IMG/VR virus record: IMGVR_UViG_3300047557_001211
Coordinates: 1 to 23,182 of that record
Strand: one strand, 5' to 3'
Length of the DNA stretch: 23,182 nucleotides
DNA from: a virus
Made by a program: the position numbers and the translations under genes. The notes under the pieces are model-generated. The model did no database searches, was not told the origin of the DNA, and worked only from the letters and a program-made list of their open reading frames with translations. Below are positions 12,597 to 18,146 of this stretch, piece by piece; the stretch's first letter is position 1; every line of letters starts with the position of its first letter.

Positions 12597-12618
12597 TGTC
12601 GGAGGGCTATGCTAGACT
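12597..12618 (+). promoter_or_regulatory. TGTCGG-N10-TAGACT promoter module 8
   Basis: TGTCGG 12597-12602 and TAGACT 12613-12618, followed by AACAACAACGAAAGGAAAG before the ATG at 12646. Confidence 0.7.
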
Positions 12619-12645
12619 ACGGCTAACAACAACGAAAGGAAAGAA

Positions 12646-12849
12646 ATGCTAATCCCACACTCGCTTCAGTTTGTAACTGAAATTGATGACTTTCATCCAA
12701 ATGCCACTATGATTCAGAATATGCCTGAACAATATCGTCAGATTATGTTTGAGCAAATGCTAGTAGACCTTGTTGCTCCAAGGCTCCAGGATATCTTAGA
12801 TGAACTCAACGCAGGTAATTCATGGGCTACTCTAAGGGTGGCAGACTAA
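12646..12849 (+). CDS. Hypothetical 67-aa helical protein
   Basis: The start follows ACGAAAGGAAAGAA. The product MLIPHSLQFVTEIDDFHPNATM continues with MPEQYRQIMFEQMLVDLVAPRLQDILDEL, a mostly helical, acidic sequence. Not recognised. TAATG links it to the next gene. Confidence 0.75.
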   Translation: MLIPHSLQFVTEIDDFHPNATMIQNMPEQYRQIMFEQMLVDLVAPRLQDILDELNAGNSWATLRVAD

Positions 12850-13136
12850 TGTTAGCCACCGCCCTGAAAATATTAGAAGCAACTAATGAGACTATCCATT
12901 CACAGGATATCATGGGCTTGGCGGGAGAATTACACTCCCGCCGAAATGAGCTTGATGACGAAACATTCGCCAAATTCTTATATATGTATTCGGCGGCTAT
13001 ATCGTCAAAGGTAGCGGATAAGGTTGCTCTTGCGTGTCTTGGAGAAAACGACTATAATCTGATGACCGATGTAGTAATGGAAATGGATGACCTGACCGAC
13101 GATGTATTGAGAGAGGATAGAGAAAATGGGAAGTAA
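12849..13136 (+). CDS. Hypothetical 95-aa helical protein
   Basis: The start overlaps the preceding stop (TAATG); a frame from 12822 overlaps the upstream gene and has no ribosome site. The protein is all-helical with many acidic residues (LATALKILEATNETIHSQDIMGLAGELHSRRNELDDETFAKFLYMYSAAISS...). The pattern of two helical pairs resembles small phage proteins annotated as hypothetical. It overlaps the next gene by 11 bases. Confidence 0.75.
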   Translation: MLATALKILEATNETIHSQDIMGLAGELHSRRNELDDETFAKFLYMYSAAISSKVADKVALACLGENDYNLMTDVVMEMDDLTDDVLREDRENGK

Positions 13137-13413
13137 TCTTGCTTATGACTTGGCTAATGATGAATTAGGCTTAGACTTGGAAACCGCTATTGGATGGCAC
13201 TTACAGGGGAATCATTACCCGCCCGTCCCGCTATCAATGGTAGAACCTTGCATTCAGGCTATTGAGGCATATTGGGATATGGATATAGATCGTGAAATCC
13301 CAATGCCTGAAGGTGTTACCTATAGAGGTCAAAACACTTCACCCGCATGGGCTATCATAGAACAGCATCACCTAGATGCTTGGTGTGAGGAAAGTTACAC
13401 AGACGAAGAATAG
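13126..13413 (+). CDS. Hypothetical 95-aa protein of common actinophage type
   Basis: The product begins MGSNLAYDLANDELGLDLETAIGWHLQGNHYPPVPLSMVEPCIQAIEAY and ends with WCEESYTDEE. The YPPVPxSMVExxxxAIxAYxxxDxDxxIxMPEGVxYRG segment recurs in actinobacteriophage genomes near replication or early genes (from memory). The start lies within the previous gene's last codons. Function unknown. Confidence 0.8.
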   Translation: MGSNLAYDLANDELGLDLETAIGWHLQGNHYPPVPLSMVEPCIQAIEAYWDMDIDREIPMPEGVTYRGQNTSPAWAIIEQHHLDAWCEESYTDEE

Positions 13414-13417
13414 GCAT

Positions 13418-13439
13418 TGTCGGTGGGCTAGTGTATAAT
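13418..13439 (+). promoter_or_regulatory. TGTCGG-N10-TATAAT promoter module 9 with perfect flanking inverted repeat
   Basis: TGTCGG 13418-13423 and TATAAT 13434-13439. GGGCTAG before and CTAGCCC after the -10 form a perfect 7-bp inverted repeat around it. Leader AACAGAAAGGAAA. Confidence 0.8.
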
Positions 13440-13470
13440 CTAGCCCATCACACAACAGAAAGGAAATGGC

Positions 13471-13629
13471 GTGAGCAACAAAAAAATAATCAATCTTATG
13501 AATGAATATGGCTATGAGTTAGATAATGACGGGCAGGTAGTTATCTACACAGGCTTGTATGAGCATAATGATGGCAAACTATATTCTGAACCCGAAGAAT
13601 ATGAAGATGATGAGGAAGATGAGGACTAA
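13471..13629 (+). CDS. 52-aa acidic protein, GTG start
   Basis: GTG at 13471 is preceded by CAGAAAGGAAATGGC; the ATG three bases earlier would stop at once. The product (V)SNKKIINLMNEYGYELDNDGQVVIYTGLYEHNDGK ends in a run of Glu/Asp. The DNDGQVVIYTGLY strand resembles DGDEGEIVILTGSVL in the next gene, so the two may be diverged duplicates. Function unknown. Confidence 0.72.
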   Translation: MSNKKIINLMNEYGYELDNDGQVVIYTGLYEHNDGKLYSEPEEYEDDEEDED

Positions 13630-13764
13630 ATGACCTTTGATGAGATGGTGGCTCAGGTGTTACCTATATTCCCTGATGCCCTATTCCATGATGGCGATGA
13701 AGGTGAGATCGTGATTCTCACAGGCTCCGTTCTAAGAAATAACAAACTAGAGCCAATAAACTAA
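13630..13764 (+). CDS. 44-aa protein, possible paralogue of its upstream neighbour
   Basis: ATG directly follows the preceding TAA (TAAATG). Product MTFDEMVAQVLPIFPDALFHDGDEGEIVILTGSVLRNNKLEPIN. A helix followed by the HDGDEGEIVILTG hairpin matches the layout of the upstream 52-aa protein. Its stop is directly followed by the TGTCGG of the next module. Confidence 0.68.
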   Translation: MTFDEMVAQVLPIFPDALFHDGDEGEIVILTGSVLRNNKLEPIN

Positions 13765-13786
13765 TGTCGGTGGGGGCATGTATAAT
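13765..13786 (+). promoter_or_regulatory. TGTCGG-N10-TATAAT promoter module 10
   Basis: TGTCGG 13765-13770, TATAAT 13781-13786. GGGGCA and TGTCCCC flank the -10 as a near inverted repeat. Leader AACAGAAAGGAAAC. Confidence 0.78.
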
Positions 13787-13816
13787 GTCCCCATCACCTA
13801 ACAGAAAGGAAACAAA

Positions 13817-13963
13817 ATGCTAGAGGTTGGACAAACCTTCACAACTACAAAGAGTGGGGTAGTTGGTATTATCAAGGCTATTGATAATCACCCATCAGGC
13901 ACGAATCGTATTCTGCTTGATGTAAATGGGACAGAGCGTTGGACTAGCGTATCCGTCCGATAA
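13817..13963 (+). CDS. 48-aa small beta-barrel-like protein
   Basis: The start follows CAGAAAGGAAACAAA. The product MLEVGQTFTTTKSGVVGIIKAIDNH...NRILLDVNGTERWTSVSVR has the strand pattern of a five-stranded SH3-like barrel and a G-GVVG-I hinge typical of short phage nucleic-acid-associated proteins. No family assignment. It ends eight bases before a strong hairpin. Confidence 0.72.
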   Translation: MLEVGQTFTTTKSGVVGIIKAIDNHPSGTNRILLDVNGTERWTSVSVR

Positions 13964-13971
13964 TCCCCAAA

Positions 13972-13994
13972 GGCGCACCGCTTGTCGGTGCGCC
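13972..13994 (+). terminator. 9-bp perfect hairpin overlapping a TGTCGG site
   Basis: GGCGCACCG (13972-13980) and CGGTGCGCC (13986-13994) with loop CTTGT. It follows a stop codon at 13963 and contains the TGTCGG of module 11, so it may act as a terminator, an operator, or both. There is no U-run. Confidence 0.6.
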
Positions 13995-14004
13995 CTGCTA
14001 TAAT
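13983..14004 (+). promoter_or_regulatory. TGTCGG-N10-TATAAT promoter module 11
   Basis: TGTCGG 13983-13988, TATAAT 13999-14004, then AACTAACGAAAGGGAAATA before the ATG at 14032. Confidence 0.78.
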
Positions 14005-14031
14005 CTGCTAACAACTAACGAAAGGGAAATA

Positions 14032-14460
14032 ATGAGTAACCGCAGAGGCAAGGCTATCAATGTGAAGATAGCAACAAGCAAGGTAATCAAGGCTCTTGAG
14101 ACTAAACACGCAGAACTCAAGAAGCAACAGAAGGAACAGGCTACCAAAGAGAAAGCCTATGAGAAGGCAGTTGCTGACCGCCAGAAGAAAATCATTGAGT
14201 TGGCTACCGCTAAAATCTCTAAGGCAGAAAACTTCAGAGTATCTGAGCGTGGGTGGAATAACATGGTGAACATTGACTTTGATATTCCAAAGGCATTGAT
14301 TAGCCTACCTGATGAGGTAAAGCGTGACCATGTTATCTGGCATGAGCACCAATACACGGAAGCCTTTGAGGAACTTGAGAACGCTATTCGTATTCTCAAG
14401 ATGACCGATGAGGAAGTTGTATCAACCTCAACATATCAGGCAGTTGCTAGATACCTCTAG
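14032..14460 (+). CDS. Hypothetical coiled-coil protein, 142 aa
   Basis: The start is fixed by ACGAAAGGGAAATA. Residues about 14-60 are a Lys/Glu/Ala-rich coiled coil (ETKHAELKKQQKEQATKEKAYEKAVADRQKKIIELA). A C-terminal part with VSERGWNNMVNIDFDIPKALISLPDEVKRDH and a second helix (TEAFEELENAIRILKM) follows. It may form a scaffold or inhibit a host protein; no family is recognised. It is a single-gene unit with its own promoter module and a strong terminator. Confidence 0.8.
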   Translation: MSNRRGKAINVKIATSKVIKALETKHAELKKQQKEQATKEKAYEKAVADRQKKIIELATAKISKAENFRVSERGWNNMVNIDFDIPKALISLPDEVKRDHVIWHEHQYTEAFEELENAIRILKMTDEEVVSTSTYQAVARYL

Positions 14461-14466
14461 CAAATC

Positions 14467-14491
14467 AGGGGGGCTTGACGAAAGCCCCCCT
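14467..14491 (+). terminator. Strong hairpin terminator
   Basis: AGGGGGGCTT (14467-14476) and AAGCCCCCCT (14482-14491) form a 10-bp stem with a 5-base loop. The tail is CTAATAAT, so the U-run is weak. Confidence 0.7.
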
Positions 14492-14664
14492 CTAATAATA
14501 TAATAATAGAAATGGCTATCGCCCCTCTCACCTGAGCATGTGAAAGGAATAGATAAACTACTCAAAGTCTATAAGGGGTATGACTATAAATAAGACCTCG
14601 CTTCGTCCTAAGCATGACGGCGGAAAAAACTGCTTATCCTTATCCCTACTAACAAAGGAAAGAA

Positions 14665-14910
14665 ATGCGAAACCGATTTCGTATTGAGATCTTTGACGAA
14701 ATCAAAGATAATGATTTGACTATCTATTCAGATCAAGGTGTAGACCGAGATCATCTAGTTGAAATCATGTTCAGTAATGCCCGCCGATTTCAAGGCAATG
14801 TAAAAGCATTCGTCTATGATTCGCTGAAGAAAAAGAAAACAGCGGCGGCTAGGCTTTCAATGGAAACAATCTCAAACATAAATAAACATAAGTTGACACG
14901 GGTCCTCTAG
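14665..14910 (+). CDS. Hypothetical basic protein, 81 aa
   Basis: The start follows AACAAAGGAAAGAA. No TGTCGG module is seen upstream, and the 170 bases before it hold only very short frames (such as MTINKTSLRPK... from 14580) that I cannot support. The product MRNRFRIEIFDEIKDNDLTIYSDQGVDRDHLVEIMFSNARRFQGN has a beta-rich start with a helix, then KAFVYDSLKKKKTAAARL. A beta-alpha protein with a basic tail suggests nucleic acid contact. Not recognised. Confidence 0.75.
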   Translation: MRNRFRIEIFDEIKDNDLTIYSDQGVDRDHLVEIMFSNARRFQGNVKAFVYDSLKKKKTAAARLSMETISNINKHKLTRVL

Positions 14911-14935
14911 GGCCCGCATTAAGCTGCGGGGTTTT
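14911..14935 (+). terminator. Rho-independent terminator
   Basis: CCCGCA (14913-14918) and TGCGGG (14925-14930) with loop TTAAGC, followed by GTTTT. It follows the stop codon at 14910 directly. Confidence 0.65.
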
Positions 14936-14962
14936 CCACAGGTTTACGACGGCCTGTGGAAA
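14933..14962 (+). repeat. Inverted repeat TTTCCACAGG / CCTGTGGAAA with TTTACGAC in the loop
   Basis: A perfect 10-bp inverted repeat (14933-14942 and 14953-14962) with a 10-base loop that is the start of element copy D. A related hairpin is at 21051-21081. Confidence 0.8.
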
Positions 14963-14974
14963 TCTCCCAAAACC
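14943..14974 (+). repeat. 32-bp TTTACGAC element, copy D (diverged)
   Basis: TTTACGAC is intact. The second block reads GGAAATCTCCCAAAACC, the weakest match of the nine, because the stem CCTGTGGAAA overlaps it. Confidence 0.6.
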
Positions 14975-14987
14975 TAGATTAGGGACA

Positions 14988-15009
14988 TGTCGGAGGGGTG
15001 TGCTATAAT
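14988..15009 (+). promoter_or_regulatory. TGTCGG-N10-TATAAT promoter module 12
   Basis: TGTCGG 14988-14993, TATAAT 15004-15009. GGTG and CACC flank the -10. Leader AACTAGAAAGGAAAAA. Confidence 0.8.
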
Positions 15010-15040
15010 CTCACCATCAACTAAACTAGAAAGGAAAAAA

Positions 15041-16051
15041 ATGGCTCACAATCTAGAAATAGAAAACGGCGAAGTTGCTTTTGCTCTTCGTGGTAAGCCT
15101 GCGTGGCACAATCTCGCAAATCGTATCTTCTCACAAGATGAGGAAGTTACAACTCAACTTATGTTAGATGAGGCGAAACTATCCAACTGGAATGTTCGTC
15201 TCTCTCCTGTGTCTGATTTCATTCCTGCCGATTGGAATGATTCTAGCGGTGCTCAATATGTAATCCGCACCAATCCATTCAATCAAGGGACGGATGTTCT
15301 ATCTGTTGTCGGTTCTCGCTATCAGGTAGTTCAAAATGAGGACTTGTTCTCATTCGCTGATAATATCCTTGACGGCGATTCTCGCTGTGCTTGGGAATCG
15401 GCTGGTTCATTGAGGAAGGGTAAAGTCGTATTCGGCTCTCTTACTGTTCCTCGTGAGATGGTGCTAGACCCACAAGGTGCTAACGATAAGACACAACTTT
15501 ATCTTATTGTTTGGACATCACACGACGGGTCTGTTGCTGTTCAGGCAGCGATTACACCTGTGCGTGTAGTTTGCCAAAACACCTTGAATCTTGCTATGCG
15601 TAACGCTAAGCAGTCATTCAAGATTCGCCACACCCAATCGGTGGATGGTCGGATTGCTGTTGCTCGTGAGACTCTCGGTCTTGCGCTTGGATACTTTGAT
15701 TCGTTTGAGGCTGAGGCGAAAGCCCTCTTTGAGCAGTCTGTAACCGATAAGCAGTTCAACGATATTATTCTCACGGCTTATCCTAAGCCTGAGAAGGATT
15801 CGGCTAAGATTGCTTTGACTAAGTGGGAAAACAAGGTCACGCTAATCAATGACCTGTATTTCAACTCTCCAACTAATGCCAATATCAAGGGCACGAAGTG
15901 GGGCGTTCTCAACGCCATGACTGAGCGTTTGGATTATTTCCGAAATGTTCGCAAGAATAACACGGAATCCCAATATGCTTCCGCTTCGGGGTTTGACCCA
16001 CTTATCACGGCAGAAAAAAATAAGTTGTTACAACTTGTAAAGTCTGCCTAA
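15041..16051 (+). CDS. DUF932 / TIGR03299 phage-plasmid-like protein
   Basis: The start at 15041 follows AGAAAGGAAAAAA; a longer frame from 14987 begins in the promoter. The product is 336 aa. The opening MAHNLEIENGEVAFALRGKPAWHNLANR is the family signature (MAHxLxxxNGxxxxxxxGxxPWHxLG). Further family segments are GSRYQVVQNEDLFSFADNIL, a Gly/Lys-rich KGKVVFGSLTVPREMV and ITPVRVVCQNTLNLAM. The family is common on phages and plasmids; its molecular role is not known to me, although a DNA-related role is often proposed. It is a single-gene unit between module 12 and a GC hairpin. Confidence 0.92.
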   Translation: MAHNLEIENGEVAFALRGKPAWHNLANRIFSQDEEVTTQLMLDEAKLSNWNVRLSPVSDFIPADWNDSSGAQYVIRTNPFNQGTDVLSVVGSRYQVVQNEDLFSFADNILDGDSRCAWESAGSLRKGKVVFGSLTVPREMVLDPQGANDKTQLYLIVWTSHDGSVAVQAAITPVRVVCQNTLNLAMRNAKQSFKIRHTQSVDGRIAVARETLGLALGYFDSFEAEAKALFEQSVTDKQFNDIILTAYPKPEKDSAKIALTKWENKVTLINDLYFNSPTNANIKGTKWGVLNAMTERLDYFRNVRKNNTESQYASASGFDPLITAEKNKLLQLVKSA

Positions 16052-16056
16052 CAACT

Positions 16057-16076
16057 AGGGGGCCGAGAGGCCCCCT
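16057..16076 (+). terminator. GC hairpin after the DUF932 gene
   Basis: AGGGGGCC (16057-16064), loop GAGA, GGCCCCCT (16069-16076). No U-run; it separates the gene from tRNA-Asp, which starts 6 bases later, so it may act in processing. Confidence 0.55.
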
Positions 16077-16081
16077 CCACT

Positions 16082-16156
16082 GGTCCCTTGGCTTAGCCTG
16101 GTAAAAGCGCCACCTTGTCACGGTGGAGATCACGAGTTCAAATCTCGTAGGGATCG
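16082..16156 (+). tRNA. tRNA-Asp (anticodon GTC)
   Basis: Acceptor GGTCCCT / AGGGATC, anticodon stem CCACC / GGTGG with loop TTGTCAC, T arm ACGAG-TTCAAAT-CTCGT. Reads GAC and GAU. No encoded CCA. It stands alone, on the opposite strand from the main tRNA cluster, and has no obvious promoter of its own. Confidence 0.92.
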
Positions 16157-16189
16157 CAAGCCCGCAGGAGCTAAGAGCTAATTAAGCGC

Positions 16190-16221
16190 TTTACGACATT
16201 TATAAAAAACCCCCTAGAAAT
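16190..16221 (+). repeat. 32-bp TTTACGAC element, copy E
   Basis: TTTACGAC with AAAAAACCCCCTAGAAAT in phase. GCCCGCAGGAGCT upstream is like GCCCGCAAGAGCT before copy B. Confidence 0.75.
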
Positions 16222-16231
16222 CCTTGACCCA

Positions 16232-16253
16232 TGTCGGACCCCTGGTGTATACT
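16232..16253 (+). promoter_or_regulatory. TGTCGG-N10-TATACT promoter module 13, leaderless geometry
   Basis: TGTCGG 16232-16237 and TATACT 16248-16253, with TTGACC (16224-16229) 18 bases upstream. The ATG of the next gene is 7 bases after the -10, so the mRNA would be leaderless. Confidence 0.72.
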
Positions 16254-16260
16254 CTGGCCC

Positions 16261-16893
16261 ATGACAAACGAAATATATACATTTGTATGTGAGCCTAATG
16301 AATGCGATGCATTAGTTGAATTTATTCCATCCGACGGGTTTGGTTTCCCTAACGGTGAAGTAAAAATGACATGTGCATGTGGTAGACAGATGAACTGGAT
16401 ATCTGCTAGAATCAGCCCAACAAACGAAAAGGAGAAAGAAATGCAAGACACACGATATGACGTCAATGCAACAATGCTTGTACGTACAACCGATTATACA
16501 ACTGGGGTAACAACGGATGTCCCAGTAACCCCTCTTGATGTAGAGACCATGCAACGCAAGATAAACAATCTTGAAACAAGGCTTACTTATCATGAGAAGA
16601 TGATTACTCAAATCAAAGAGAATCTAACTTATGCTGGTTGGTATATGTCATCTGTAGATAAGGAAGATGTGCTTGCTGATTTGTGTTCTATTATTGGACA
16701 CGAGCCAATCGCAGTCCTTCGCTTCTCTGCTAATATTACGGTTGAGGGCAGTGTTGAAGTTCCTCTATCTGAGGCAGAAGACTATGATTTGAGATATGAT
16801 TTGCAGGATGACCTTACTGTAGAATCTAATAACTTCAATCTAGGAATCAACTCATATTATGTTGAAGATATCGTGAATCAGGAGTGGGAATAA
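16261..16893 (+). CDS. Zinc-ribbon plus C-terminal domain protein with a possible internal start
   Basis: The ATG at 16261 lies 7 bases after a -10, so a leaderless start is likely; the frame from 16231 begins in the promoter. The product is 210 aa. Residues about 9-50 have FVCEPNECDAL and MTCACGRQ, giving a C4 zinc ribbon. Then ACGAAAAGGAGAAAGAA and an in-frame ATG at 16441 give a second start for a 150-aa form (MQDTRYDVNATMLVRTTDY...) with a helix at about 95-120 (METMQRKINNLETRLTYHEKMITQIKEN). The gene could therefore make a long zinc form and a short form. Function unknown. It overlaps the next gene by TAATG. Confidence 0.75.
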   Translation: MTNEIYTFVCEPNECDALVEFIPSDGFGFPNGEVKMTCACGRQMNWISARISPTNEKEKEMQDTRYDVNATMLVRTTDYTTGVTTDVPVTPLDVETMQRKINNLETRLTYHEKMITQIKENLTYAGWYMSSVDKEDVLADLCSIIGHEPIAVLRFSANITVEGSVEVPLSEAEDYDLRYDLQDDLTVESNNFNLGINSYYVEDIVNQEWE

Positions 16894-17132
16894 TGTACTA
16901 CCAACTCCGTGCTAATACTAAGCGTTCCTTTGACTCCGCCTTCTTTGAGGCGGAGTTGATTGGACTAGACCCTGAATATCTAAATGATTTTATATTTGAA
17001 ATCGCCACAGGCAATATTGAAAAGGTTACAGCCTTGATTTCAAAGCATAAGTTAGATATACTTGAGGAATCAGATTTTGGATACAATCAGTATTCTAACA
17101 AGTATGAAGGGAGCGGAAGTGTCCGAATATAA
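16893..17132 (+). CDS. Hypothetical 79-aa protein
   Basis: The start overlaps the preceding stop (TAATG) with GGAG upstream. Product MYYQLRANTKRSFDSAFFEAELIGLDPEYLNDFIFEIATGNIEKVTALISKHKLDILEES. Two helices after a beta strand. Not recognised. It is followed by a closely packed run of small genes. Confidence 0.72.
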   Translation: MYYQLRANTKRSFDSAFFEAELIGLDPEYLNDFIFEIATGNIEKVTALISKHKLDILEESDFGYNQYSNKYEGSGSVRI

Positions 17133-17277
17133 GGAAGGCTTTGAGGATGGTGTTACCTTTACTCGTGAGGTTATTATCAATAACCTCCGCCAATGGGCGG
17201 AAACCCACGAGGACGGAGAAACATTAGACTGGGTAGCAGACCAAATAGAGTTTGGGAAACTAGATAATGATGTCTGA
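17119..17277 (+). CDS. 52-aa acidic protein, GTG start
   Basis: GTG at 17119 is preferred: GGGAG lies 5 bases upstream. An in-frame ATG at 17104 has no ribosome site. The product (V)SEYKEGFEDGVTFTREVIINNLRQWAETHEDGETLDWVADQIEFGKLDNDV matches a pattern common in actinobacteriophages, a short SExxxGxxDGxxFxRE head followed by a helical acidic tail. Function unknown. It overlaps both neighbours. Confidence 0.72.
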   Translation: MSEYKEGFEDGVTFTREVIINNLRQWAETHEDGETLDWVADQIEFGKLDNDV

Positions 17278-17467
17278 TTTAGAATGGATCAAATGTGATT
17301 CCTGTTCGGCTCAGGCTTTATTTATAGCCCGCTCAACTAATGGTGAACTATACTTTTGTGGCCACCACAAAAATAAGTTCTCCGCAGGCCTTGACAAGTG
17401 GGCCTATGAAATTATAGAATGTAATAAGACAGAAGAAGTTCCCCAACTACAAACGGAAGAGGTATAA
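17267..17467 (+). CDS. CDSC...CGHH zinc protein (DUF7455-like)
   Basis: The 66-aa product has KCDSCSAQALFIARSTNGELYFCGHHKNKF. The C-x2-C ... C-G-H-H layout with GELYFCGHH is that of a small zinc protein found in many actinobacteria and their phages (DUF7455 as I recall). It probably binds one zinc ion; the partner is unknown. It overlaps the previous gene by 11 bases, and its stop is one base before the next ATG. Confidence 0.82.
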   Translation: MMSDLEWIKCDSCSAQALFIARSTNGELYFCGHHKNKFSAGLDKWAYEIIECNKTEEVPQLQTEEV

Positions 17468-17468
17468 A

Positions 17469-17867
17469 ATGGGAGACAGAGCAAACTTTGTATTTGTACA
17501 GGATAGCGGTGAGACCATTGTCCTATACGGCCACTGGGCTGGATACAACATGTTAGAGAAGTTGGCGGATGCAGTAGCCAAGGCACAGCCACGGTGGTCC
17601 GACTCAGGCTATGCAACACGTATCGCAGTCAGTCAGATGATCAACGAATTCTGGGACAGCGGAACTGGCTGGGGACTGTATGTCAACGAAATTACAGATA
17701 ACGAGCACAGAATTCCAGTTGTAAATTGGAAAGATAGAACGTTCAGTCTACACCAAGAGGACCGTTCGCCAGGCAATAAAGTCAGAGGAATGAGCAATAA
17801 CGCTATCTTCACGATGGACCTCTCAGCATTCGTGGAGAAATACAGCGACGCCAAGATTTTGGTATAA
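17469..17867 (+). CDS. MGDRANF-family hypothetical phage protein
   Basis: The 132-aa product begins MGDRANFVFVQDSGETIVLYGHWAGYNMLEKLADAV, a very characteristic opening found in many actinobacteriophage proteins. The middle is beta-rich (TGWGLYVNEITDNEHRIPVV) and the end is FTMDLSAFVEKYSDAKILV. Role unknown to me. The ATG lies one base after the preceding stop. Its last codons overlap a TGGTATAAT extended -10 at 17860-17868. Confidence 0.85.
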   Translation: MGDRANFVFVQDSGETIVLYGHWAGYNMLEKLADAVAKAQPRWSDSGYATRIAVSQMINEFWDSGTGWGLYVNEITDNEHRIPVVNWKDRTFSLHQEDRSPGNKVRGMSNNAIFTMDLSAFVEKYSDAKILV

Positions 17868-17868
17868 T
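17860..17868 (+). promoter_or_regulatory. Extended -10 promoter inside the end of the MGDRANF gene
   Basis: TGGTATAAT is a perfect extended -10 (TGnTATAAT). No good -35 is seen. Transcription would start near 17875. Confidence 0.55.
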
Positions 17869-17874
17869 AGATCT

Positions 17875-18010
17875 TGGTCCTCTGACCGTTCAAACAGGGT
17901 GCGGCTATTAGGTTAGTCACCGAGTCGCTAAGTAATGCAGCGTTTACTTATTTCCTTTCGTTTGGCTAGCAGCCCTGATTATAAAGGCCCCGCCCCAGCG
18001 GGGTCTTTTT
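17875..18010 (+). ncRNA. Putative small RNA with anti-leader sequence
   Basis: Between the extended -10 and a terminator lies a gene-free stretch. TTATTTCCTTTCGTT (17948-17962) is the exact complement of AACGAAAGGAAATAA, and thus of the core of most ribosome-binding leaders in this window. A transcript of about 135 nt could pair with many of them. The alternative is a minus-strand copy of a promoter-leader module: TATAAT (17983-17978) lies 15 bases before AACGAAAGG on that strand, within the range seen elsewhere, but it has no TGTCGG box and no start codon at the right distance. Confidence 0.4.
17986..18010 (+). terminator. Rho-independent terminator
   Basis: GGCCCCGC (17986-17993) and GCGGGGTC (17999-18006 region) form a GC-rich stem followed by TCTTTTTC. 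It is one of the best terminators of the window. Confidence 0.8.
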
Positions 18011-18045
18011 CATTTGCCCACAACAGCTAAGGGACAAATCTTTGT

Positions 18046-18077
18046 TTTACGACATGATCTAAAAATGCCCTAAAAAT
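18046..18077 (+). repeat. 32-bp TTTACGAC element, copy F
   Basis: TTTACGAC with CTAAAAATGCCCTAAAAAT in phase, nearly identical to copy A in the second block. Confidence 0.8.
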
Positions 18078-18100
18078 GTGAGGCATGTCATATAGACCAA

Positions 18101-18122
18101 TGTCAGGGGGGTGTTATATAAT
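18101..18122 (+). promoter_or_regulatory. TGTCAG-N10-TATAAT promoter module 14
   Basis: TGTCAG 18101-18106, TATAAT 18117-18122, with TAGACC 18 bases before the -10. Leader CAACGAAAGGAATAAT precedes the ATG at 18147. Confidence 0.75.
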
Positions 18123-18146
18123 GGGGGAAACAACGAAAGGAATAAT

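Noticed and set aside
14580-14686. 35-aa frame MTINKTSLRPKHDGG... before the 14665 gene.
   Set aside because: Runs into the next gene's start, weak AAGGGG site, no pattern; possibly a leader peptide, but not supportable.
17633-17920. 95-aa minus-strand frame under the MGDRANF gene.
   Set aside because: Antisense to a well-recognised gene; an AACGAAAGGAAA-like sequence on that strand is 30 bases too far from any start.
17914-17935. GTCACCGAGTCGCTAAG resembles the end hairpin of Cas9 tracrRNA (GGCACCGAGTCGGTGC).
   Set aside because: The match is short, the stem is not preserved, there are no CRISPR repeats and no cas gene in the window.
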